From Streptomyces exfoliatus (lineage in GTDB: Bacteria > Actinomycetota > Actinomycetes > Streptomycetales > Streptomycetaceae), in NCBI RefSeq assembly GCF_000725545.1, contig NZ_JNZP01000014.1, positions 62,001 to 126,000 on the forward strand: a stretch of DNA of 64,000 nt. Reading direction: 5' to 3'. Positions 34,301 through 41,868 of this stretch are shown here, one piece after another. Below the pieces are notes generated by a model. That model was not told the origin of the DNA. It ran no database searches and saw only the letters and a program-made list of their open reading frames with translations. Both the position numbers and the translations under genes were made by a program. Each line of letters starts with the position of its first letter. The first letter of the stretch is position 1.

Positions 34301-35122
34301 CTCACCTACGCGGCCACCACCACCGCCGTACCCGGGCTGCGCGCCGGCCCGCACTCCGTGTCCGTCTCCGTCACGGGCCAGACGATCACGGTGTCCATGG
34401 ACGGCTTCCGGCTGCTCAGCACCTCGGTGCCCTCGCTGAGCCCGACGGCCCTCCTCGCCTTCACCGGCGGCAACGGCGGTCTCACCGACCTCCACACGGT
34501 CCGCGACGCGGTCATCAGCGCGGCCACCTACGCGGTGCCGCCACCGGGCCCCAACGGCTGGACCTACAACGGCTCCGCCGCGATGTCCGGCACCGGCCTG
34601 GTGCTCACGAAGCCCGCCGCGTACCTCAAGGGCTCGGCCGTCCAGTCGACCGTCGTCCCGGCGGCCCGCCTGAAGGCGAGGTTCACCGCCGCCATCGGCG
34701 GCGGCACCGGCGCCGACGGCATGGCCTTCCTCCTGCTCGACGCGACGAAGGCCACCCCCACCTCGCTCGGGGCGGCCGGCGGGGGCCTCGGCTACTCGGG
34801 CCTGCCGGGCATCGCCGTCACCCTGGACACCTCCCGCAACACACCGGATCCCTCGGCCAACTTCGTCGGCGTCGCCACCGGGGGGACGGCGGACCGGCTC
34901 CGGTACGCCGCCACCTCCACCGCCGTCCCCGCCCTGCGCACCGGTACGCATGTCATCGACGTGAGCGTGACGGCCGCCGGGCACCTGCTCGTCGCCGTCG
35001 ACGGCAAGCAGGTCATCGACGCCGTGGTCACCCTGCCGAAGAACGTGCTGATCGGATTCAGCGGCGCCACGGGAGGCAGGACGGATCAGCACACCGTCCG
35101 CGGCGTCAAGATCACTTACTGA
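31397..35122 (+). CDS. Large secreted protein: PQQ-type beta-propeller, ASH-like domains and two L-type lectin domains
   Basis: A 1241-residue exported protein. The signal peptide has a basic start (PGTRRRRGRARLAALLTGC) and cleavage near VAAAPPAARTD. Residues about 45-520 resemble a PQQ/pyrrolo-quinoline-type propeller (VYGLDSATGKINWTRSLG). Residues about 530-840 hold three choice-of-anchor-D/ASH-like beta-sandwiches (VDFGKVPVGGTGQATATV, LAFGTVATGTSRTLGVTF, TGFGNVAVGKSVTKTFAI). Two legume-lectin-like domains follow (from about 845 and 1045), each starting VPPPG-x-x-GW and carrying FDTYRNPGDPSANFVG or LDTSRNTPDPSANFVG, the metal/sugar loop. It probably binds carbohydrate outside the cell. The start is uncertain: ATG 31334 is also in frame and both lack a strong ribosome site. 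No cysteine-rich anchor or sortase signal is present. Confidence 0.75.
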   Translation: MPGTRRRRGRARLAALLTGCLLLGAGAAYPSPVAAAPPAARTDVTTISEDTLRTGWDPDEPKLAPAEVSSADFGRQFSTAVDGQVYAQPLVVGDTVIAATERNKVYGLDSATGKINWTRSLGAPWPASAIGCGDLVPDIGVTATPVHDPATRTVYLTSKTDDGVDDKHPNWYVHALDAATGVERSGWPVKVQGAPVNDPGRSFNAFTAGQRPGLLLMGGAVYAAFASHCDVGPYVGYVLRVDTATRRTSLWAAEDSSANGMAGIWMSGGAPVSDGPGRIFVTTGNGISPAPGPGSRPPGQLAQSVVRLGVNSDGSMSAQDFFAPSNAPALDTNDTDLGSGAPVALPGPFFGTPQNPRLMVQIGKDGRLFLLDRDNLGGRSQGPGGTDAVLGTFGPYEGVWGHPAAYGGEGGHVYTIGSRGPLRAFAYGVTGAGKPSLTNTGTSTGTFGYTSGSPVVTSTGTTPGSALVWAISSDGANGANGQLRAYDAVPVKGILNLRFSAPIGIASKFATPATDGGRVYVGTRDGHVLAFGRPSTTALTGSAVDFGKVPVGGTGQATATVTATQDLTISAVSTPSGSAFSAAPTGLPRTMRPGDSYSVPVSFSPTTPGADHSVLTFTTDAGALGFGLGGYGTRPGLTPTPLGLAFGTVATGTSRTLGVTFTNTGTEAETIAAASAPATPFSATGLSADGTVVEPQQSVTVQVTYTPTAPGDHTGTLSVTGQHGTATVPLTGAGVTGSARLTITPTTTGFGNVAVGKSVTKTFAISNTGNIPLTITKAKAPAAPFQVTSPLSEGQVIGPDDVLYQAVTFSPTALGAVTGTYQFTSDDGRGPQNETLTGTGTAPGRVTVPPPGEGGWKLNGAAQLSGDDLQLTRTARSTAGSAVFPVPVVTDGLKAAFTTVIGGGTGADGLTLSLLDPARSTPSALGATGGGLGWAGTSGVAITFDTYRNPGDPSANFVGIATAATGSALTYAATTTAVPGLRAGPHSVSVSVTGQTITVSMDGFRLLSTSVPSLSPTALLAFTGGNGGLTDLHTVRDAVISAATYAVPPPGPNGWTYNGSAAMSGTGLVLTKPAAYLKGSAVQSTVVPAARLKARFTAAIGGGTGADGMAFLLLDATKATPTSLGAAGGGLGYSGLPGIAVTLDTSRNTPDPSANFVGVATGGTADRLRYAATSTAVPALRTGTHVIDVSVTAAGHLLVAVDGKQVIDAVVTLPKNVLIGFSGATGGRTDQHTVRGVKITY

Positions 35123-35584
35123 CCACCCGGCCCGTTCCGACCGCCCGATCCGTTCCGACCGCCGGGCCCGTCCAGGAGGCGTCGTCCGGGACCAGCGCGA
35201 AGGCCTCGATCTCGATGAGGAGTTCCGGGCGGACCAGCGCCGACACCTGCACCGCCGAGCTCGCCGGCAGCGGCGTCCCCGCGAAGTGGGCGTCCCGCGC
35301 GTCCCGTACCGCGGGGAGGTGGGCCACGTCCGTGACGAAGTAGGTCAGCTTGACCACGTCCTCGAAGCCGGCGCCCGCCGCGTCGAGGCAGCGGGCCAGG
35401 TTCGCGAAGACCTGCCGGGCCTGCGCCACCGGGTCGCCCTCCCCGACCACCGCGCCGGAGGCGTCGAACGCGCACTGGCCGGATATCGCGACGAAGCGGC
35501 CCGTCCCCCCCACACGACGTGGCTGTACTGGGGGCTGGCGGCGATGCCGTCGGGTGCGGGGAGGTGGGTGAGGTGGCTCGTCAT
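35112..35584 (-). pseudogene. RidA (YjgF/YER057c) family gene with a frameshift in a G7 run
   Basis: The two halves of a RidA-like enamine/imine deaminase lie in different frames. The start MTSHLTHLPAPDGIAASPQY ... VVWG is read from ATG 35584, which has a GAGGA site 8 nt upstream. The rest, from GRFVAISGQCAFDASG to the end, needs another frame. The break is at a run of seven C on the + strand (35505-35511, G7 in the gene). Eight or five G would restore VVWG(G)TGRFVA. The conserved downstream Arg/Glu positions (RPELLIEIEAFALV) are intact. It could be a sequencing error, slippage or a true null. The 3' end overlaps the lectin gene end by 11 nt. Confidence 0.75.
35132..35163. repeat. Short direct repeat in the RidA C-terminal tail
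   Basis: CCGTTCCGACCGCC occurs at 35132-35145 and again at 35150-35163, an 18-nt period, encoding VGTDRA and VGTGRV on the minus strand. It lengthens the RidA tail beyond the usual end after the FALVP region. Confidence 0.55.
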
Positions 35585-35610
35585 GCCGGACATCCTCGCG
35601 CACGCCACTG

Positions 35611-35645
35611 ACAGTGCCCGCGTCCCCAAGGGGCGCGGGCACTGT
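35611..35645 (-). terminator. Stem-loop terminator of the S33 peptidase gene
   Basis: A perfect 12-bp stem (ACAGTGCCCGCG/CGCGGGCACTGT) encloses an inner CCCC/GGGG pairing. It lies just after the peptidase stop at 35665 and before the RidA start. Confidence 0.75.
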
Positions 35646-35664
35646 CGGTGGGGCTACGGCGATG

Positions 35665-37344
35665 TCAGCGCACGTGGCCGAGAAGCCCGTGCAGGACGCC
35701 GCCGACGGACTCCGTCCGGACGGGTCCGGCGGTCTCCGCCCGTGCCGGGGCGACGTTCGCCTTCCCCGGCGGGAGGGACCGGGCGGCCGTCTTCCCCTTG
35801 GTCTGCTTGCCGGCCGGCGGCGTGAGCGGCTCCGGCTCGGGCTCCGGGAGCGCGGCGCAGACCGCGTCCACGTCGGCGTCGCCCGCGGCGCGCGGGACCT
35901 TGCCCGTCGCCAGATAGGTGGCCAGGTGCTCGTCGAGGCACTCGTTCCCGCCGAGCGTCACCCCGTGGTTCCCGCCGCCCTCCTCGACGACCAGGCTGGA
36001 GCCGCGCATCAGCCGGTGCAGGGCGACCCCGCCCTCGTACGGCGTCGCCGCGTCGTCCGTCGCCTGGAGGATCAGGACCGGCGGCACCTGGTCGTTGCTG
36101 ACGTCCGGCGGGGTCAGCGAGTCCACCGGCCAGAACGCGCACGGCGCGTTGTACCAGGCGTTGTTCCAGGTGGAGAAGGGCGCCTTCGCGTGCACGTCCC
36201 AACTGTCCTTGCGCCAGACGTTCCAGTCCCGGGGCCAGCCCGCGTCCCGGCACTGCACGCTCGTGTAGACCGAGTAGCCGTTGTCCGCCGCGGCGTCGGC
36301 CTCCCCGTACCGCTCGTACGCCTCCGTCAGCGGCACCGCGTCGGCGTCGTTGACGTACGCGGAGAAGGCGGTCGCGAGGCGGGGCCAGTAGCCGTTGTAG
36401 TACCCGCCGGGCAGGAAGGTGTCCTCCAGCTCGCCCGGGCCGACCTTCCCGCCGGCCGGGGCCGCGCGCAGCGCGTCGCGCATCCGGTACCAGGCCGCTT
36501 CGACCGCCGCCGGGTCGGTACCCAGCTTGTACACGGCGTCCTGGCGGGCCACCCAGGCCATGAAGTCCTTGTGGCGGGTGTCGAAGGCGTAGTCCTGCGC
36601 GATGTTGTCCTCGTACCAGACGCCGTGCGGGTTGACGACGGAGTCGAGCGCCATGCGCCGCACGCGGTCCGGGTGGAGCCGCGCGTAGACGGCGCCCAGG
36701 TAGGTCCCGTACGAGTAGCCGAGGTAGTTGATCTTCGGGGCGCCGAGCGCGCGGCGGATGAGGTCCAGGTCGCGCGCGGTGCTCACGGTGTCGATGAACG
36801 GCAGCACGTCCGCGTACTTCTCGCCGCAGGCCTCGGCGAAGTCCTGCGCCCGCTCGACCGCGGCCCGCTCGCCCTCGGCGCCGCGCGGCACCGAGTCGGG
36901 GCGGACCGGCGCGAAGTGGCCGGGCTTGCAGTCGAGGGCGGGCTCGCTCCTGCCGACCCCGCGCGGGTCGAAGCCGATGACGTCGTACTGGGCGGCCACC
37001 TCCGGGGGCAGCGAGGCCGCCACGTACCCGGCCATGGTCCGCCCGCTGCCGCCGGGCCCGCCCGGGTTCACGAGCAGCGGTCCCTGGAAGGTCTTCGCGG
37101 TGTGCGGGACCCGGCTCAGGGCGAGGGTGACGGTCCGGCCTGCCGGGTCGTCGTGGTTGAGGGGCACCTTGAGGGTGGCGCACTGGAGCTTCGGGTAGGC
37201 CTTGACGGCGCAGCCGGTCCAGGCGAGCGGGGGGAGCGGTCGGGGGGCCGGTTCACCGGCGCCCGCGGGGGCGGCGGGCAGGACGGTGACCGTCCCGGCG
37301 ACCAGCGCTCCTGCGGCGATCAGCATTCCTGCGCGTGGGGTCAT
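35665..37344 (-). CDS. Secreted alpha/beta-hydrolase, tripeptidyl aminopeptidase type (S33)
   Basis: A 559-residue exported serine peptidase. The signal peptide covers about residues 1-29 (LIAAGALVAGTVTVLPAAP). It has the oxyanion block LLVNPGGPGGSG, FDPRGVGRSEP, the nucleophile elbow GYSYGTYLGA (Ser near residue 227) and GGGNHGVTLGG with the catalytic His. The C-terminal TAP domain contains LQATDDAATPYEGG with the acid. Streptomyces Tap/Slp enzymes release N-terminal tripeptides from secreted proteins and peptides. The C-terminus is extended by a Pro/Glu and Lys/Ala-rich tail. The start is uncertain: no good ribosome site precedes ATG 37344, and ATG 37326 is an alternative. Confidence 0.88.
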   Translation of the reverse strand: MTPRAGMLIAAGALVAGTVTVLPAAPAGAGEPAPRPLPPLAWTGCAVKAYPKLQCATLKVPLNHDDPAGRTVTLALSRVPHTAKTFQGPLLVNPGGPGGSGRTMAGYVAASLPPEVAAQYDVIGFDPRGVGRSEPALDCKPGHFAPVRPDSVPRGAEGERAAVERAQDFAEACGEKYADVLPFIDTVSTARDLDLIRRALGAPKINYLGYSYGTYLGAVYARLHPDRVRRMALDSVVNPHGVWYEDNIAQDYAFDTRHKDFMAWVARQDAVYKLGTDPAAVEAAWYRMRDALRAAPAGGKVGPGELEDTFLPGGYYNGYWPRLATAFSAYVNDADAVPLTEAYERYGEADAAADNGYSVYTSVQCRDAGWPRDWNVWRKDSWDVHAKAPFSTWNNAWYNAPCAFWPVDSLTPPDVSNDQVPPVLILQATDDAATPYEGGVALHRLMRGSSLVVEEGGGNHGVTLGGNECLDEHLATYLATGKVPRAAGDADVDAVCAALPEPEPEPLTPPAGKQTKGKTAARSLPPGKANVAPARAETAGPVRTESVGGVLHGLLGHVR

Positions 37345-37488
37345 AGGGCGTTTGTGTCCCGAACGGGCCGCCGGGGGACCTGTTTCGCCGAGAGTTGACC
37401 CGAACGGAGGGGGATCCGACGGCGTGTCAGGTGATCGGTCCGATGATCGGACGAGGCGAGGGACCGCGCCTCGTGGGACGGGTGGTGG

Positions 37489-38520
37489 TCAGAGGAGCGT
37501 GAGCTGCTCCGGAGCCGCCGCCGTCTCCGGTTCCTCCGGTACGGGTACGCGGCGCGAGGCGCCCCGGTGCGAGGGCCCGATGCCGAACTCGGCCGCGAAC
37601 TCGTGCACCTGACGGGTGATCCGGCGCTGGTACCAGGTCGGCGCGTAGGCCCCCTCCGCGTACATCCGCTCGTACCGTCGCACCAGGTCGGGATGGTGGC
37701 GCCGCAGCCACTGCATGAACCACTCGCGGGCGCCCGGCCGCAGATGCAGCACGAGCGGGGTGACCGAGCTCGCCCCGGCCTCGGCTATCGCGCGGACCGT
37801 GTCGCGCAGCTGCTCGGGCCGGTCGCCGAGGAAGGGCACCACGGGGGCCATCAGGACCCCGCAGTCGATGCCGTGCTCGCCGAGCGTCCGGACCACGTCG
37901 AGGCGGCGCTGCGGGGAGGGGGTGCCGGGTTCGATCGTGCGCCACAGCTCCTGGTCGGTGAAGCCGACCGAGACGGAGATGCCGACCTCGGTGACCCGGG
38001 CCGCCTGGACGAGGAGCTCCAGGTCGCGAAGGATCAGCGTGCCCTTGGTGAGGATGGAGAACGGGTTCGCGCGGTCCCGCAGGGCCGTGAGGATGCCCGG
38101 CATCAGCCGGTACCGGCCCTCGGCCCGCTGGTAGCAGTCCACGTTGGTGCCCATGGCGATGTGCGCGCCCTGCCAGCGGGCGGAGGCGAGCTGGCGGGTC
38201 AGCACCTCCGGGGCGTTGATCTTGACGACGATCTGGGAGTCGAAGCCGAGCCCGGTGTCGAGGTCGAGATAACTGTGGGTCTTGCGGGCGAAGCAGTACA
38301 CGCACGCGTGCGTGCAGCCCCGATACGGGTTGACCGTCCATTCGAACGGCATCCGGGAGGCGCCCGGCACCCGGTTGAGGATCGAGCGGGCCCGCACCTC
38401 GTGGAAGGTGATGCCCCGGAACTCGGGGGTGTCGAAGGTGCGGGTGGTGACCGCGTCCGTGCCGAACAGCGCGATGTCGGCGGGAGCGGCAGGGGTGTCG
38501 CCCAGATTGTCCCAGCGCAT
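37489..38520 (-). CDS. Radical SAM protein of the Rv2578c/spore-photolyase-like group
   Basis: A 343-residue radical S-adenosylmethionine enzyme. The [4Fe-4S] cluster motif CTHACVYCFAR, a CxxxCxxC, is at about residues 66-76. N-terminal FRGITFHEVRARSILNRVPG and the block SILTKGTLILRDLELL identify the Rv2578c-type family, related to but distinct from SplB. No function has been proved for this family to my knowledge. ATG 38520 is fixed by an exceptionally good GAGGAG site 7-9 nt upstream. The gene is flanked by the S33 peptidase (same strand) and a divergent SRPBCC gene; no partner is obvious. Confidence 0.86.
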   Translation of the reverse strand: MRWDNLGDTPAAPADIALFGTDAVTTRTFDTPEFRGITFHEVRARSILNRVPGASRMPFEWTVNPYRGCTHACVYCFARKTHSYLDLDTGLGFDSQIVVKINAPEVLTRQLASARWQGAHIAMGTNVDCYQRAEGRYRLMPGILTALRDRANPFSILTKGTLILRDLELLVQAARVTEVGISVSVGFTDQELWRTIEPGTPSPQRRLDVVRTLGEHGIDCGVLMAPVVPFLGDRPEQLRDTVRAIAEAGASSVTPLVLHLRPGAREWFMQWLRRHHPDLVRRYERMYAEGAYAPTWYQRRITRQVHEFAAEFGIGPSHRGASRRVPVPEEPETAAAPEQLTLL

Positions 38521-38669
38521 TGGACGTCTCCTCGGTGGCTCTGCATCGACCGTTCGACCAGAATAGAACAACTGTTCCCTTGATCGTCGCAACCCGGATT
38601 TCGCGCCCCGGGGCCCACGTGGTTCGCTAGGCCGCACACCCCCGAGGAATGACGAGCTGGAGGAAGTCA

Positions 38670-39113
38670 ATGGCGCAGGTCGAGGCCACGACGGAACGAA
38701 TCATCGCCGCGGACGCGGAGACGGTGTTCGACGCGCTGGCCGACTACAGCGGCACGCGCGCGAAGGTGCTCACCGAGCACTTCAGCGAGTACGAGGTGCG
38801 TGAGGGCGGCGACGGCGAGGGCACCCTCGTCCACTGGAAGCTCCAGGCCACCAGCAAGCGCGTCCGCGACTGCCTCCTGGAGGTCACCGAGCCCACCGAC
38901 GGTCAGCTCGTCGAGAAGGACCGCAACTCCTCCATGGTCACCACCTGGACCGTGACCCCGGCCGGCGAGGGCAAGTCCCGTGCCGTCGTCACCACCGTCT
39001 GGGACGGCGCCGGCGGCGTCGGAGGGTTCTTCGAGCGGACCTTCGCGCCCAAGGGCCTCGGTCGCATCTACGACGCCCTTCTCGCCAAGCTGGCGGACGA
39101 GGTGGAGAAGTAA
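38670..39113 (+). CDS. SRPBCC-family (START/polyketide cyclase-like) protein
   Basis: A 147-residue protein with the helix-grip fold: a beta-strand start (MAQVEATTERIIAADAETVF), a central glycine-rich turn (VREGGDGEGTLVHWKL), later strands (SMVTTWTVTP, SRAVVTTVWDGAGG) and a long C-terminal helix (GRIYDALLAKLADEVEK). Proteins of this fold bind hydrophobic ligands or act as coenzyme-Q/lipid-binding or polyketide cyclase proteins; no active-site signature decides. ATG 38670 is chosen because GGAGGAAG precedes it; an in-frame ATG 38649 is less likely. It is followed by a strong terminator. Confidence 0.8.
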   Translation: MAQVEATTERIIAADAETVFDALADYSGTRAKVLTEHFSEYEVREGGDGEGTLVHWKLQATSKRVRDCLLEVTEPTDGQLVEKDRNSSMVTTWTVTPAGEGKSRAVVTTVWDGAGGVGGFFERTFAPKGLGRIYDALLAKLADEVEK

Positions 39114-39144
39114 CGCCCGGAGCGTTCACCGATTCGAGTGGATC

Positions 39145-39190
39145 GCCCGCGCCCCCGTTACCCGCGCCCGCGCGCGACGGGGGCGCGGGC
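39145..39190 (+). terminator. Stem-loop terminator after the SRPBCC gene
   Basis: A perfect 14-bp stem (GCCCGCGCCCCCGT/ACGGGGGCGCGGGC) with an 18-nt GC-rich loop, 32 nt after the stop. The rest of the 237-nt gap to the MFS gene shows only a ribosome site at its right end. Confidence 0.7.
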
Positions 39191-39350
39191 CCTCTCGTAA
39201 ACGCGCTGATGAGCGACCCAAGTGCGCCGTAGCTCGCGGTCGTTCGGCGCCCCGGACGCCACTGCCCTCCCGCACCGCCCGACTTGCTCCCCCTTCGTGC
39301 CCAATGCGAAGAATGGCGCGGCGCAGACGCCGTGACGAGGGGAGCAGTAC

Positions 39351-41864
39351 GTGGGTGCGATCACGACGGCGAAATCCGTCAAGGGCACTGCTGACGCGGA
39401 GGGCACCGTCGGCGCGGTGGACGTCGGGGCACCGATGGGCGCGGAACCCCTCGCAGCGAGCGGCCCGCCCGCCGACCCCGCGCCACCCTCCGAGCAGGGA
39501 ACGGCCGCCCTCGACCCCCGCCGCGTCCGGCTCGTCTTCTGCGGCCTCATGCTCGCGCTGCTCCTCGCCGCGCTCGAGCAGATGATCGTGGCCACCGCCC
39601 TCCCGAAGATCGTCGGCGAACTCCAGGGCCTCGACCGGATGTCCTGGGCGATCACCGCCTATCTGCTGACCTCCACCATCGGCCTGCCGATCTACGGCAA
39701 GCTCGGCGATCTCCTCGGCCGCAAGGGCGTCTTCCTCTTCGCCATCGTCGTCTTCGTCATCGGCTCCGGCCTCGCCGGTTGGTCCCGCAGCATGGACGAG
39801 TTCATCGCCTTCCGCGCGCTCCAGGGCGCGGGCGCCGGCGGACTCATGATCGGCGTCCAGGCGATCATCGCCGACATCGTCCCCGCCCGGGAACGCGGCC
39901 GGTACATGGGCCTGATCGGCGCCGCCTTCGGCCTCGCCTCCGTCGCGGGACCCCTGCTCGGCGGCTTCTTCACCGACCACGTCTCCTGGCGCTGGTGCTT
40001 CTACTTCAACGTGCCCTTCGGGCTCGTCACCCTCGCCGTCGTCGCCGTCGTCCTCAAGCTCCCCAAGCCCACGGCCCGCGGGCGCTTCGACGTCCTCGGC
40101 GCGCTGCTCCTCGCCGCCGCCTCCACCTGCATCGTCCTGCTGACCAGCTGGGGCGGCACCGAATACGCCTGGAACTCCCGGGTCGTCCTCGCCCTCGCCT
40201 GCGGCGCCGCCGGAACGACCCTGCTCTTCCTCGTCGTCGAGCACTTCGCGCCCGAACCCCTGATCCCGCTCCGGCTGTTCCGCGACTCGGTCTTCACCGT
40301 CACCGCCCTCGTCGGCGCCGTCGTCGGCATCGCGCTCTTCGGCGCCGCCAGCTACCTCCCCAGCTTCCTGCAGATGGTCGAGGGCGCCACCGCCACCGAG
40401 TCCGGCCTCCTGATGCTGCCGCTGATGGGCGGCATCGTCATCGCCTCCGTCGTCTCGGGGCAACTCATCAGCCGCACCGGGCACTACAAGATCTACCCGG
40501 TGGCCGGCGGCGCCGTCTCCGTCCTCGGCATGTGGCTGCTCTCCCGGATGGACGTCGACACCCCGCGCCTCCAGCACAGCCTCTGGCAGGCCGTCCTCGG
40601 CACCGGCATCGGACTCGTCATGCCGGTCCTCGTCCTCGCCGTGCAGAACTCCGTACGCCCGGCCGACCTCGGCACCGCCACCAGCGCCCACAACTACTTC
40701 CGCCAGATCGGCGGAAGCGTCGGCGCCGCCGTCTTCGGCACCCTCTTCGCCTCCCGGCTCGACGACGCCCTCGGCGACCGGCTCGCCGGCGTCCTCTCCG
40801 GCGGCACGACGACCCTGCCGCCGGCCGAGTCGATCACCCCGCAGACGGTCCACACCCTGCCGCCCGCCGTACGCGACGCCTACATCCAGGCGTACGCGGA
40901 CGCGATGCCGCGCATCTTCCTCTACCTCGTGCCGGTCCTCGTGCTCGGCCTCGTCCTCGCCTTCTTCCTCAAGGAGAAACCGCTGGTGTCCCACCACACC
41001 CCCACCACCGAGGCCACCGCCGACGACCACGCCGGCGTCCAGGCCGTCCCGCACGCCCGGCACGCCGCCCCCGCCCCGGTCCCCGCCTCCGTCGCCGCGC
41101 CGCACTCCGGGCTCCCCGTCTGCGGCACCGTGCAGCACCACGACGGCAGCCGGGTGCCCCGCGCCGCCCTCACCCTCATCGACGTCCAGGGCCGGCAGGT
41201 GGGCCGCGGCGCCAGCGGCGAGGACGGCCGGTACGCGCTGAGCGTCCCCGGCGGCGGGGCGTACGTCCTCATCGCGGCGGCCGGCGGACACCAGCCCCAG
41301 GCCGTCTCCGTCACCGTCGGCGACCGGCCGGTCGAGCTCGACGTCGTCCTCGGCGGCGCCGGGCGGCTCGCGGGCAGCGTCGTCACCGCCGACGGGAGCC
41401 CCGTGCGGGACGCGGCCGTCACCCTCACCGACGTACGCGGGGAGGTCGTCGCCTCCACCCGCAGCGGGCGCGAGGGCGGGTACGTGATCACCGAGCTCGT
41501 CGCGGGCGAGTACACGCTCGCCGCCAGCGCCCCCGCCTTCCGGCCCGCCGCGCTCCCCGTGAGCGTCCAGTCCTCCCGCGAGACCCGCCAGGACATCGAA
41601 CTGGCCGGCGGCGCCGTGCTCCGCGGCACGGTACGGGCCGGCGGCGGGCGCCCCGTCGAGGACGCCCGCGTCACCCTGCTCGACGCCGCGGGCAACGTCG
41701 TCGACACCCTCACCACCGGGCCCGACGGCACCTTCCGGTTCGTGGACCTGTCCTCCGGCGAGTACACGGTCATCGCCGCCGGCTACCCGCCCGTCGCGAC
41801 GGTCCTCCAGATGGCCGGCGGAGGCCGCACCGAGCGCGACCTCCAGCTCGGCCACCAGGACTGA
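39351..41864 (+). CDS. MFS drug-efflux transporter (DHA2/EmrB type) fused to three carboxypeptidase regulatory-like domains
   Basis: An 837-residue membrane protein. Residues about 55-545 form the 14-helix DHA2 exporter: [20 protein letters not shown], the loop motif [14 protein letters not shown] and [14 protein letters not shown]. From about residue 585 to the end are three repeats of about 80 residues, each a CarboxypepD_reg/Cna-B-like beta-sandwich ([60 protein letters not shown]). The GTG start has a GGGAG site 8 nt upstream. It is probably a proton-driven exporter. The tail after helix 14 would be cytoplasmic if the topology is standard, which is odd for this domain type. Confidence 0.87.
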   Translation: MGAITTAKSVKGTADAEGTVGAVDVGAPMGAEPLAASGPPADPAPPSEQGTAALDPRRVRLVFCGLMLALLLAALEQMIVATALPKIVGELQGLDRMSWAITAYLLTSTIGLPIYGKLGDLLGRKGVFLFAIVVFVIGSGLAGWSRSMDEFIAFRALQGAGAGGLMIGVQAIIADIVPARERGRYMGLIGAAFGLASVAGPLLGGFFTDHVSWRWCFYFNVPFGLVTLAVVAVVLKLPKPTARGRFDVLGALLLAAASTCIVLLTSWGGTEYAWNSRVVLALACGAAGTTLLFLVVEHFAPEPLIPLRLFRDSVFTVTALVGAVVGIALFGAASYLPSFLQMVEGATATESGLLMLPLMGGIVIASVVSGQLISRTGHYKIYPVAGGAVSVLGMWLLSRMDVDTPRLQHSLWQAVLGTGIGLVMPVLVLAVQNSVRPADLGTATSAHNYFRQIGGSVGAAVFGTLFASRLDDALGDRLAGVLSGGTTTLPPAESITPQTVHTLPPAVRDAYIQAYADAMPRIFLYLVPVLVLGLVLAFFLKEKPLVSHHTPTTEATADDHAGVQAVPHARHAAPAPVPASVAAPHSGLPVCGTVQHHDGSRVPRAALTLIDVQGRQVGRGASGEDGRYALSVPGGGAYVLIAAAGGHQPQAVSVTVGDRPVELDVVLGGAGRLAGSVVTADGSPVRDAAVTLTDVRGEVVASTRSGREGGYVITELVAGEYTLAASAPAFRPAALPVSVQSSRETRQDIELAGGAVLRGTVRAGGGRPVEDARVTLLDAAGNVVDTLTTGPDGTFRFVDLSSGEYTVIAAGYPPVATVLQMAGGGRTERDLQLGHQD

Positions 41865-41868
41865 GGGG

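Noticed and set aside
31304..35092. 1262-codon antisense frame over the secreted lectin protein
   Set aside because: Low-complexity Gly/Arg/Val composition without family motifs; the plus strand has a signal peptide and recognisable domains.
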